Shown: in pieces, positions 1-6,724 of the stretch
Layout: every line of letters begins with the position of its first letter
Position numbering within the stretch: the stretch's first letter is position 1
DNA from: an uncultured Lachnospiraceae bacterium
GTDB lineage: Bacteria > Bacillota > Clostridia > Lachnospirales > Lachnospiraceae
Assembly: GCA_948665105.1 (NCBI GenBank)
Contig: CAPNGW010000017.1
Span: forward strand, 565-12,768
Direction: 5' to 3'
Length of the DNA stretch: 12,204 nucleotides
Notes under the pieces: generated by a model
The model's input: only the letters and a program-made list of their open reading frames with translations
Told to the model about the DNA's origin: nothing
Databases searched by the model: none
Program-made: the position numbers and the translations under genes

Positions 1-692
1 CCCAGGTCACCGGTGGTGGCAGCCCGGCGTTCCGCCTTTAGCATAGGGCCGTAGTCGGCATTTTTGCGAACGGAAATCCAGACAACCATGACGATGGTCA
101 AAACGGCATAGAGGTTCATGGGTACGGACTTTAAGAAGGCAGTCATGCCGCTTCCGCTGCTTTCGGGATAATAGGAGATGACGGCCGCAGCCCAGGAGGA
201 GATGGGAGCGATGATGCACACCGGGGCTGCAGTGGCATCGATGATGTAAGCCAGCTTTTCCCGGGACATTTTGAATTTGTCAGTGACGGGCTTCATCACG
301 GTTCCCACAGTCAGGCAGTTGAAATAGTCGTCAATGAAAATAAGCACCCCCAGGATGGAGGTTGACAAGGAGGCAGAACGCTTGCTCTTTAGCTTGGCGG
401 ATGCCCATTCGCCATAAGCCCGGGAGCCGCCGGCCTTTGTGACCAGGGACACCAGGATTCCCAGGAGACATAAGAAAATAATCATACTGGCATTCTCACC
501 AAGCTTTTCCACCATCAGCTCCACCAGCACGTTGAAGAAGCTGACAAAGCCCATGCCGGTTAAAAGAGAGTAGATGACGGTTCCGGAAAATATTCCCAGA
601 ATCAGGGAAAACACAACTTCTTTTGTAATCAGCGCCAAAACAATGGCGATGATAGGTGGTATAATTGACCATATACCTGCGTTCCATTCCAT
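1..692 (-). CDS. NhaC-family Na+/H+ antiporter-type carrier, N-terminal part (cut by left edge)
   Basis: Integral membrane secondary carrier of the NhaC superfamily, which contains Na+/H+ antiporters and amino-acid exchangers or uptake carriers, including proposed lysine carriers (LysW). About 230 codons are present; the C-terminal half lies beyond the left edge, and the frame stays open to base 1. The protein starts MEWNAGIWSIIPPIIAIVLA. It carries typical family signatures: LALITKEVVFSL near residue 20, KAGGSRAYGEWAS, the highly conserved IDDYFNCLTVG, SREKLAYIIDATAAP and IAPISSWAA. The ATG at 692-690 follows a GGAGGG ribosome site 7 nt upstream. It is strikingly similar to the carrier at 9040-10623 (shared stretches such as DKFKMSREKLAY and NLYA) and less similar to the one at 1042-2640. 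Its promoter shares a 15-bp element with both and with the kal leader. Substrate cannot be read from the sequence; lysine or a related cation is inferred from the shared control. Confidence 0.9.
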   Translation of the reverse strand, partial: MEWNAGIWSIIPPIIAIVLALITKEVVFSLILGIFSGTVIYSLLTGMGFVSFFNVLVELMVEKLGENASMIIFLCLLGILVSLVTKAGGSRAYGEWASAKLKSKRSASLSTSILGVLIFIDDYFNCLTVGTVMKPVTDKFKMSREKLAYIIDATAAPVCIIAPISSWAAAVISYYPESSGSGMTAFLKSVPMNLYAVLTIVMVVWISVRKNADYGPMLKAERRAATTGDL

Positions 693-727
693 AAAAAATC
701 CCTCCATAAAATAATATTGGTGTATGA

Positions 728-742
728 GAAAAACTCTGAACA
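728..742 (-). promoter_or_regulatory. Shared operator-like element, copy 1
   Basis: TGTTCAGAGTTTTTC on the minus strand, starting 5 bp after the -10 box TATACT, so it covers the predicted transcription start. Identical 15-mers lie at 977-991, 10675-10689 and 11109-11123. The position over +1 is typical of a repressor operator (inference). Confidence 0.7.
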
Positions 743-747
743 AATCG

Positions 748-777
748 AGTATAAGCAGAGGAGAGTCAGGCTGTAAA
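748..777 (-). promoter_or_regulatory. Sigma-A promoter of the left NhaC-family gene
   Basis: Read on the minus strand: -35 TTTACA (777-772), an 18-bp spacer, and -10 TATACT (753-748). The predicted start is near 741, inside the shared 15-bp element, about 50 nt upstream of the ATG at 692. Confidence 0.6.
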
Positions 778-942
778 TACAAGAACCTGCTAAGAAGAGA
801 AAAGAAGCCACAGAGAAAAGCATTATGGACGAAATATGACATTCTGTGAGGTATTTTGACGTAGTCCTGCCCCTGTTCCCCAAAAAGAAGCAGCTTCTGA
901 CAATATCTGGTAACATTCAACAAGTTTTTTTTGCTTTTTTCA

Positions 943-971
943 TTTACTTTATGCAATTTATGGATTATAAT
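943..971 (+). promoter_or_regulatory. Sigma-A promoter of the second NhaC-family gene
   Basis: -35 TTTACT (943-948), a 17-bp spacer and a perfect -10 TATAAT (966-971), about 70 bp upstream of the ATG at 1042. The shared 15-bp element begins 5 bp downstream of the -10 box. The promoter sits inside the open frame upstream of 1042, which argues against any start codon earlier than 1042. Confidence 0.7.
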
Positions 972-976
972 AAAAG

Positions 977-991
977 TGTTCAGAGTTTTTC
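977..991 (+). promoter_or_regulatory. Shared operator-like element, copy 2
   Basis: TGTTCAGAGTTTTTC on the plus strand, 5 bp after TATAAT, in the same orientation and spacing relative to its gene as copies 1 and 3. The preceding bases AAAAG also occur before the shorter copy at 7730. Confidence 0.7.
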
Positions 992-1041
992 ATAAAATTT
1001 TTATTAAAAAATCTAAACAGCCAGGAAGAAAGGGGAACTTT

Positions 1042-2640
1042 ATGAGTAAAAAAGCTATCTCTAACATTGCGATAATAGCTTTCATTGTAATCTTTGCTAT
1101 TATCTGCGCTTTTACAGGATCTGTTATGAGTCCTGTGGGGACATTATGGTCTCTGTTTCCGCCGGTAGTGGCTATCGGGCTTGCCCTGATCACCAAGGAA
1201 GCGTATTCCTCCCTGTTCATCGGTGTTTTGGTGGGAAGTCTTTTGTCAAGCAGCTTCCAGCCGATTCACACGGTGGACGCGGTTATTGCCCAGGGCATTG
1301 TGCCGGCAGTAGCCGATAGCGCCGGTATCTTCGCGTTTTTAGTATTCTTAGGCATCATTGTAGCCCTGCTTAACAAGGCGGGCGGCTCCAGAGCCTTTGG
1401 TGAGTGGGCATCCAGCCATGTCAGGACCAAGGTAGGGGCTTCCCTTGCAACCTTTGCATTGGGCGTACTTATTTTCGTTGACGATTATTTCAACTGCCTG
1501 ACGGTGGGGGCGGTTATGAGGCCGGTGACGGACAAGACCAATATATCAAGGGCAAAGCTGGCTTACTTAATCGATGCCACTGCTGCACCCATTTGTATGA
1601 TAGCGCCTGTTTCCTCCTGGGCTGCCGCAGTATCTTCCTTTACGCCGGAGGGAACCAACGGTATTACCCTGTTCATTCAGGCGATTCCTTACAACTTTTA
1701 TTCTCTGCTGACCTTTGTGTTCGTTATAGGCCTTATCTTTATGAAGTTTGATTATGGCCCCATGAAGCTCCATGAGAAGAATGCGCAGAAGGGCGACCTG
1801 TTCACCACCGGAGAACGTGTGGGCAACGAAGAGGAGGAGAGTTCGGCTTCCAAAGGCAGGAGCAGGGTGTTTGACCTTGTCATTCCGATTATAGTACTGA
1901 TTGTCTTCTGTATTACTGCGCTGGTCTATGTAGGAAGAGGAATGGGTGCAGATTATGACGGTTCTGTCAGCCTGGTAGATGCCTTCGCCAACACAGATGC
2001 CACCATGGGTCTTCCTTGGGGCGGAATCATTGCATTGGTTATTATCATCATTTACTTTGTTGCAAGAAAACTGGTAACCTTCAAGGAAGCCATGGAATGT
2101 ATCCCCAAGGGCTTTAACGCAATGGTGCCTGCGATTTTGATTCTTACCCTTGCAACCTCCCTAAAGAACGTTACCAATTTGCTGGATTCCTCATCGTTTG
2201 TAGAGAGTGCACTGGGTTCCGCGGGGTCTTTGAATAACCTCTTGCCGGCTATCATCTTTGTGGTTGCCTGCCTGATTGCATTTTCGACGGGTACCTCCTG
2301 GGGAACCTTCGGAATCCTGATTCCCATCGTCCTCAATGTATTCCCGATTGGAAGTCCTTTGGGTGCCATCGGTATGTCCGCCTGCCTTGCCGGCGCTGTT
2401 TGTGGTGACCACTGCTCACCCATTTCCGATACGACGATTATGTCTTCCGCCGGAGCGCAATGTAACCATTTGAACCATGTTTCCACTCAGATTCCGTATG
2501 CAGTTACGGTTGCAGCAATCTCCTTCGTTTCCTTCATTATTGCAGGATTCTTACAGAACGTTGTTATTTCTCTGGCTATCGGAGTTGCCCTTACCATCGG
2601 AACCCTGATTGTTATCAAGAGAGTAACGGCAGATAGGTAG
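1042..2640 (+). CDS. NhaC-family Na+/H+ antiporter-type carrier
   Basis: Complete 532-residue polytopic carrier of the NhaC superfamily, acting in the cytoplasmic membrane. The start MSKKAISNIAI is chosen because the ATG at 1042 has an AGGGG site 6 nt upstream and because the promoter and operator lie just before it; the frame is open further upstream to 931 but that part would overlap the promoter. Visible family motifs are LALITKEAYSSL, KAGGSRAFGEWAS, FVDDYFNCLTVGAV, SRAKLAYLIDATAAP, APVSSWAAA in the N half, and FSTGTSWGTFGI plus GDHCSPISDTTIMSS in the C half; the latter is among the most conserved family sequences. Roughly a dozen hydrophobic segments are seen. It diverges from the other two carriers (for example DKTNISRAK against DKFKMSREK), so its substrate may differ. 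It is monocistronic, followed by a terminator at 2708. Function as lysine or degradation-product transport is inferred only from shared control with kal. Confidence 0.92.
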   Translation: MSKKAISNIAIIAFIVIFAIICAFTGSVMSPVGTLWSLFPPVVAIGLALITKEAYSSLFIGVLVGSLLSSSFQPIHTVDAVIAQGIVPAVADSAGIFAFLVFLGIIVALLNKAGGSRAFGEWASSHVRTKVGASLATFALGVLIFVDDYFNCLTVGAVMRPVTDKTNISRAKLAYLIDATAAPICMIAPVSSWAAAVSSFTPEGTNGITLFIQAIPYNFYSLLTFVFVIGLIFMKFDYGPMKLHEKNAQKGDLFTTGERVGNEEEESSASKGRSRVFDLVIPIIVLIVFCITALVYVGRGMGADYDGSVSLVDAFANTDATMGLPWGGIIALVIIIIYFVARKLVTFKEAMECIPKGFNAMVPAILILTLATSLKNVTNLLDSSSFVESALGSAGSLNNLLPAIIFVVACLIAFSTGTSWGTFGILIPIVLNVFPIGSPLGAIGMSACLAGAVCGDHCSPISDTTIMSSAGAQCNHLNHVSTQIPYAVTVAAISFVSFIIAGFLQNVVISLAIGVALTIGTLIVIKRVTADR

Positions 2641-2707
2641 CGAAGCCTTTTAAGGCAACAGGTAAACGGTTGTATTTGTAGAACTAGTGAACTGAAAAAT
2701 GTATTAG

Positions 2708-2743
2708 AAAAGCAGGGGGATTCATAAATCCGCCTGCTTTTTT
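2708..2743 (+). terminator. Intrinsic terminator after the second NhaC-family gene
   Basis: The stem starts with GCAGG (2712-2716) pairing CCTGC (2733-2737) and continues with GGATT pairing AATCC after one G-G mismatch. It has a short CATA-type loop and six T residues (2738-2743). It lies about 70 nt after the stop codon. Confidence 0.85.
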
Positions 2744-2847
2744 ATATCATAGGGAACATCGTTCTGACTGGTGGAAAATATAACTGCCATGTTCCGGTCC
2801 CTTGCAGAGGTGGGAAACAGAAAAAATTAATAAAAAATAATAGTATA

Positions 2848-2876
2848 TTGACAAAAATATAGATGTATTATATAAT
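2848..2876 (+). promoter_or_regulatory. Consensus sigma-A promoter of the PLP-enzyme/ABC-transporter operon
   Basis: Perfect TTGACA (2848-2853), a 17-bp spacer and perfect TATAAT (2871-2876). The predicted start is near 2883, leaving a leader of about 200 nt before the ATG at 3087. A promoter this close to consensus suggests control by a repressor or by the leader. The bases before it (2744-2847) hold no gene, only a 7-bp inverted repeat GGAACAT/ATGTTCC (2753-2759 and 2789-2795). Confidence 0.8.
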
Positions 2877-2977
2877 CCAAATAACGTTAGAGAAAGAAAA
2901 ACAAAGAATAGATATACAATTTAGTGAAAACAAGAAAATACGGACTGGGTGAGTTGGTATTTTATTTTTTCACATTA

Positions 2978-2990
2978 GTGGTAGGACCAC
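2978..2990 (+). promoter_or_regulatory. Candidate FadR-type (GntR) operator in the leader
   Basis: GTGGTAGGACCAC is a perfect palindrome (GTGGT-AGG-ACCAC). It fits the general FadR-subfamily pattern TGGT-N3-ACCA known for PdhR and LldR-like regulators. It lies about 95 nt downstream of the predicted start site, so a bound protein would act as a roadblock. The obvious candidate binder is the regulator at 7768-8445, encoded just after this operon. The assignment is inference. Confidence 0.4.
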
Positions 2991-3014
2991 CTTACCAACA
3001 TACCACCATACCAA
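2991..3014 (+). repeat. Three tandem 8-bp repeats (YWTACCAM) in the leader
   Basis: CTTACCAA, CATACCAC and CATACCAA follow each other without gaps. Inverted versions lie upstream: TTGGTAT at 2954-2960 and GTGGTAG at 2978-2984. The block directly abuts the palindrome at 2978-2990 and could extend its binding site or form alternative RNA hairpins. Confidence 0.55.
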
Positions 3015-3071
3015 AAACGCCACAGTGCCGAAAAATAGGCAAATTGAAAACGCCTGATACCGAAAAAATGG
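3014..3071 (+). repeat. Direct repeat, two units 33 bp apart, just before the ribosome site
   Basis: Unit 1 is AAAACGCC (3014-3021), 6 nt, then CCGAAAAATAGG (3028-3039). Unit 2 is AAAACGCC (3047-3054), 5 nt, then CCGAAAAAATGG (3060-3071). The second unit runs into the ribosome binding site of the next gene (AGGAG at 3074-3078). Role unknown. Confidence 0.5.
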
Positions 3072-3086
3072 AAAGGAGAATTTTGT

Positions 3087-4268
3087 ATGAATTTTCGGGA
3101 AGAGCGAATCACAATCACACATACTGCAGACGAATATGATAAATATTTGAATGCAGTGGTACCGCCGGTTTTTCTAAACTCTCTGCATTTGTATGACCGG
3201 TTTGAGGATTATCTGGATGCAGCGGAAAATCCTTGTCAGGAGGGGAAGTTTGTATACGGACGCGACGGAAATCCCACCGTACATATTTTGGAGAGGAAAA
3301 TCGCAAAGCTGGAACATGGCACACGCGCCGTGGTGTTTGCTTCCGGTATGGGAGCTGCCGCCGCCGCTATTATGGCCACCTGTGTTTCTGGCAGCCATGT
3401 GGTATGTATGCGGGATGTGTATCAGCCGGTGAAGCGGTTTTTGAACAATTTCTGTATTCCGCGGTTTGGAATGAAGGTTACCTATGTGTCAGGCAATGAC
3501 CTTGATGAGGTGGAGGCGGCCATGAAGCAGCCCAACACCAGTCTGATGATTCTGGAGAGTCCGGCCACCTTCGTGTTCCGGGTGGTGGATTTGGAGGCGG
3601 TGACGAAGCTGGCCCATAAGTATGGAGTAAAGACTTACATTGACAATACCTGTCTGACGCCGCTGTTTCAAAAACCCCTTGATATGGGAATCGACATTGT
3701 GATGCATACCATGTCGAAATACATTGGCGGACACAGTGATATCATCGGCGGTGTGCTGACGTCCAAGGATGAAGAATTGATGTGCCGGCTTATTACCACC
3801 GTTCGGGAATGGTACGCCAGTATCCTGGGGCCTATGGAAGCCTGGCTGGCCATCCGGGGACTGCGGACGCTTCCGGTACGGGTTAAGGAGCACCAGCGCA
3901 TTGGTCTTGAGGTAGCCCGGTATCTGGAGAAGCAGCCCAAGGTGAAACGAGTGTATTATACGGGGCTTGAATCCCATCCACAGGCAGAATTGATTAAGAA
4001 GCAGCAGAAGGGACATACCAGCCTGATGAGTCTGGAGCTGGATGCAAGCCCGGAGGAAGCGGTGAAGTTCATAAATCGACTGCATTTGTTTGGCAAGGGA
4101 TGCTCCTGGGGTGGATACGAAAGTCTTGCTATCGCACCGCTATATCGGGCAGAGCAGGAGGAGCTTCACTTCCTTCAGGCAGACCGGGGACTGATTCGTC
4201 TCTACTGTGGCCTGGAAGGCAGCGAGAGCTTAATTGACGATCTTGATAGAGCTTTTGCCGGAATGTAA
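3087..4268 (+). CDS. PLP-dependent trans-sulfuration (Cys/Met metabolism) family enzyme
   Basis: Cytosolic fold-type I PLP enzyme of 393 residues, the usual length for the cystathionine gamma-synthase/beta-lyase/methionine gamma-lyase family. Expected features are seen: YGRDGNPT (Y57, R59, phosphate contact from the neighbouring subunit), SGM near 86-88, ESPA (157-160), DNT with D186 that binds the pyridine N, SKYIGGH with the Schiff-base lysine K211, and RLYCGLEG with R371 that binds the substrate carboxylate. One key place is unusual: the canonical Y-G-[GC]-T after the active-site tyrosine reads Y112-Q-P-V, and ESP is followed by A-T rather than the common T-N. Methionine gamma-lyase's catalytic Cys is absent at that place. 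The reaction is therefore uncertain: a C-S or C-O beta/gamma-elimination or replacement on an amino acid. The ATG has AGGAG 8 nt upstream. The gene is first in an operon with a sugar-type ABC importer, suggesting action on an imported conjugate (inference). Confidence 0.85.
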   Translation: MNFREERITITHTADEYDKYLNAVVPPVFLNSLHLYDRFEDYLDAAENPCQEGKFVYGRDGNPTVHILERKIAKLEHGTRAVVFASGMGAAAAAIMATCVSGSHVVCMRDVYQPVKRFLNNFCIPRFGMKVTYVSGNDLDEVEAAMKQPNTSLMILESPATFVFRVVDLEAVTKLAHKYGVKTYIDNTCLTPLFQKPLDMGIDIVMHTMSKYIGGHSDIIGGVLTSKDEELMCRLITTVREWYASILGPMEAWLAIRGLRTLPVRVKEHQRIGLEVARYLEKQPKVKRVYYTGLESHPQAELIKKQQKGHTSLMSLELDASPEEAVKFINRLHLFGKGCSWGGYESLAIAPLYRAEQEELHFLQADRGLIRLYCGLEGSESLIDDLDRAFAGM

Positions 4269-4306
4269 TTCCGGATTAAGTTAAAAGAAAAAGGAGGACT
4301 AGGACT

Positions 4307-5707
4307 ATGAGTAAGAAAAGAGTAATGGCAATGGTATTGGCGGCGGCGATGACGGCAACGGCTCTTGCAGGCTGCGGAAAAGACGGCGGCAAAGGAGACA
4401 ACCCCGGCAGTACCACAGAAAACGGCGGCAACGGTGAAGAAAGCAGTGCAGGCAGCGGAGAAGCCCTGCGTTTCCTGGATGTTTCTCCCAGTGAGATGCG
4501 TCAGACCTACTATGAGGGGATATTCGCAAAATTTGAGGAAGAAACGGGAATCAGCGTAATTTACGAGAGCGTTCCATGGGATGATGCAGCAAACAAAATT
4601 ACGGTATTGGGTGGCTCCGGGCAGCTTCCAGATGTTATGACTACCTGGTCTGGATGGCTGGGACAGTATACCCAGGCCGGATGGGTTATCCCCCTTGACG
4701 AGTATGTTGGAGACACCAGAGACACCTACACAGATGCAGTAAATAAGCTGCTGTGGAAGAGCGAGGAGGATCGCTACGGGCATATTTATACCGTGCCGGA
4801 CGGCCTGATGGTGAAGGGCGTATATGTGAGAAAGGACTGGTGCGAGGAAGCGGGAATTACACTGGATCCGGCAGCGGGCTGGGATTATGCAGAGTTCTTT
4901 GATGTGGTTCACAAGCTTACGGATGTGGAAAACAAGCACTATGGCGCTTCCTACCGTGGAGCTCGTGGAGCCTTTGACCCCTTGCTGGTTTATCTTCAGA
5001 GCTACACAGAAGGCAATACCTATGACCAGGAGGGTAATATTCTGATTAACAGTGACGAGTGTCTCAAGGCCTTTGAGGATTGGACCAATATCTACCTGGA
5101 CGGCTGTGCTCCCGAGGACGCCATCAACTGGGGCTTCACCGAGATGGTTGATAACTTCACAGGTGGACTGACCGGAACCTTGATTAACGATTCCGAAGTA
5201 GCGCCTACCTGTATTGCCAATATGGAGGACAGCCAGTGGATGGTAATGCCCATGCCCAGAAGCACCAAGGACGGCAGAATTTACAATACGGTAAACGCTC
5301 CGTATTCCTATACGATTTCCGGCGACAGTAAGCAGCCGGACAACGCATGGAAATTAATTGAATTTTTAACCACACCGGAAAACAACATTGAATATTGCCA
5401 GAAAACCGGTGAGATTCCCATTAAGAAGGACGTGGAAAATGACCCGATGTTTGGACCGGACGGGCCCTACACAGTATTTGTACAGCAGCTCAATGACCCC
5501 AACATGGCGGTTCCGGCTATGTTTGGTCCCTTTGACTATACGGATATGCATCAGGGCATGATGCACGAGGAAATTCAGAAATATCTTCTGGGTACACAGG
5601 ATGCCAGGACATCTCTTGACAACATCTGCAACGAACTGGAAAAGCGGATGAAAGCATATAAGGAAGAGCATCCGGAGACCGTAATTGAAACAGCGCTTGT
5701 AATGTAA
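4307..5707 (+). CDS. ABC transporter substrate-binding lipoprotein, CUT1/sugar type
   Basis: Extracellular solute-binding protein of the MalE-like family 1, 466 residues, tethered to the outer face of the membrane. A short basic start (MSKKR), a hydrophobic stretch and the lipobox LAGC give cleavage before Cys23. It is followed by a Gly/Ser/Asn/Glu-rich linker to about residue 50. The mature domain has typical traits: FAKFEEETGISVIYE, GQLPDVMTTWSGWLGQYTQAGWVIPLDEYV, KGVYVRKDWCEEAGI, and DNAWKLIEFLTTPENNIEYCQKTGEIPIKKD near the C-terminus. The ATG has AAGGAGG 9 nt upstream and lies 38 nt after the PLP-enzyme stop, so the genes are probably co-transcribed. Family members bind oligosaccharides, glycosides, glycerol phosphates or sugar-amino-acid conjugates. 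The ligand here cannot be named; many aromatic and acidic residues suit a sugar-like or amine-bearing ligand. Confidence 0.88.
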   Translation: MSKKRVMAMVLAAAMTATALAGCGKDGGKGDNPGSTTENGGNGEESSAGSGEALRFLDVSPSEMRQTYYEGIFAKFEEETGISVIYESVPWDDAANKITVLGGSGQLPDVMTTWSGWLGQYTQAGWVIPLDEYVGDTRDTYTDAVNKLLWKSEEDRYGHIYTVPDGLMVKGVYVRKDWCEEAGITLDPAAGWDYAEFFDVVHKLTDVENKHYGASYRGARGAFDPLLVYLQSYTEGNTYDQEGNILINSDECLKAFEDWTNIYLDGCAPEDAINWGFTEMVDNFTGGLTGTLINDSEVAPTCIANMEDSQWMVMPMPRSTKDGRIYNTVNAPYSYTISGDSKQPDNAWKLIEFLTTPENNIEYCQKTGEIPIKKDVENDPMFGPDGPYTVFVQQLNDPNMAVPAMFGPFDYTDMHQGMMHEEIQKYLLGTQDARTSLDNICNELEKRMKAYKEEHPETVIETALVM

Positions 5708-5718
5708 CTTTTTGGAGA

Positions 5719-5787
5719 GCTGCCGCCCTTTCTAAGGATGAGTGTTTCGCCTGGCAAAGGGGTTTCACTTCAAAGGAGGGCGGCAGC
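5719..5787 (+). repeat. Inverted repeat (11-bp perfect arms) between binding-protein and permease genes
   Basis: GCTGCCGCCCT (5719-5729) pairs perfectly with AGGGCGGCAGC (5777-5787), with a 47-nt interior. No T-run follows, so it is not a clean terminator. In binding-protein operons such intercistronic hairpins often protect the 3' end of the binding-protein mRNA or partly attenuate transcription, giving more binding protein than permease (established for mal-type operons; inferred here). Confidence 0.6.
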
Positions 5788-5806
5788 CTTCTTATCAGGA
5801 GGTAAT

Positions 5807-6724
5807 ATGAGTAAAAATACGAATGGGAAACAAAGGTCTGGCAAGCTTGCCCGGCGCCGGAAATATATGCCTTATTACTTTATGCTTCCGGTTTTGATTC
5901 CGCTGCTTTTGGTGTTTGGATATCCTCTGATAAAGAGCTGTATCATGGCGTTCCAGAATTATAAGCTGGGAAGCGGGGATATCTACTTTAATAATTTTGA
6001 AAACTTCAAAAAATTATTCGGAGACAATGATTTTGCTCTGATTTTAAAGAACTCTGTCATATACGTGGTGGGCTCTGTGGCAGGACAGTTCCTGCTTGGT
6101 CTGGGCCTTGCGCTGTCATTGAAGAAGCGCTTTCCTGGCCGGGGCATCTATCAGTCTATCGTGTTCCTTCCCTGGGCTTTTTCCGCATTCGTAGTAGGCC
6201 TTTTGTTCCGGTGGTCTTTCAACGGAGAATACGGTGTGATAAACGATATCTTAATGAAGTTGGGAATGGAAAAGGGTCCGGCCTGGCTGGGAACCCCCGG
6301 CTTATCCTTGCTGGTGGTAATGATTGCCATGATATGGATTGGGATTCCCTTCTTCGGGATTATGATACTGGCAGCGCTTCAGTCTATTCCAAATGACATT
6401 TATGAGGCTGCGGATATTGACGGCTGCGGGGTATTTCGGAAATTCTTCTCTCTGACGCTGCCCTTTATCAAACCCACCATCATTATGACGGTTTTGCTTC
6501 GTACCATATGGATATTCAATTCCTTCGACTTAATTGTGATTATGACGGGTGGCGGGCCTGCCAACTATTCCCAGACACTGCCCTCCTATATGTATACGAA
6601 GGCGTTTTCGAGCTATGACTTCGGCCTTGCCGGTGCGCTGGGATTGGTGCTTTTGGTGATTTTGGGCATCTATGCGGTTCTGTTTTTGAAAATCAGCAAA
6701 TATGAGGAAGCAGGTGATTTCTAA
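5807..6724 (+). CDS. ABC transporter permease, CUT1 MalF/UgpA type
   Basis: Inner-membrane permease of 305 residues with about six transmembrane segments, the short form of the MalF/UgpA family. The ATG at 5807 is chosen over an in-frame upstream start at 5738 because it has AGGAGG 4 nt upstream, begins the basic tail MSKNTNGKQ, and avoids the hairpin at 5719-5787. After the tail comes MPYYFMLPVLIPLLLVFGYP (TM1). The cytoplasmic EAA loop that docks on the ATPase reads YEAADIDGCGVFRKFFSLTL, followed by PFIKPTIIM. The stretch VIMTGGGPANYSQTLPSYMY matches the family's conserved TGGGP segment. It overlaps the second permease by 1 nt (TAATG). Together the two permeases form the heterodimeric channel. 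No ATPase is encoded nearby, so a shared MsmK/MalK-type ATPase elsewhere probably energises it. Confidence 0.9.
   Translation: MSKNTNGKQRSGKLARRRKYMPYYFMLPVLIPLLLVFGYPLIKSCIMAFQNYKLGSGDIYFNNFENFKKLFGDNDFALILKNSVIYVVGSVAGQFLLGLGLALSLKKRFPGRGIYQSIVFLPWAFSAFVVGLLFRWSFNGEYGVINDILMKLGMEKGPAWLGTPGLSLLVVMIAMIWIGIPFFGIMILAALQSIPNDIYEAADIDGCGVFRKFFSLTLPFIKPTIIMTVLLRTIWIFNSFDLIVIMTGGGPANYSQTLPSYMYTKAFSSYDFGLAGALGLVLLVILGIYAVLFLKISKYEEAGDF

Noticed and set aside
886..898. Perfect palindrome AGAAGCAGCTTCT between the divergent NhaC genes
   Set aside because: It lies well upstream of both promoters, is not repeated at the other regulated genes and has no T-run; it could be chance.
931..1041. In-frame N-terminal extension of the second NhaC gene
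   Set aside because: It would be translated from a TTG lying upstream of the promoter (-35 at 943, -10 at 966) and the operator. The ATG at 1042 has a proper ribosome site and gives the expected N-terminus.
3489..4085. Minus-strand open frame opposite the PLP enzyme
   Set aside because: It is antisense to a conserved enzyme and is His/Pro/Arg-rich, as expected from reversed codon bias; no family resemblance.
4202..4939. Long minus-strand open frame opposite the binding-protein gene
   Set aside because: It lies antisense to a well-supported gene, spans the intergenic gap, and shows no recognisable domain.
4999..5005. TTCAGAG match inside the binding-protein gene
   Set aside because: Only 7 bases match the shared element, in coding DNA and without the T-run; expected by chance.
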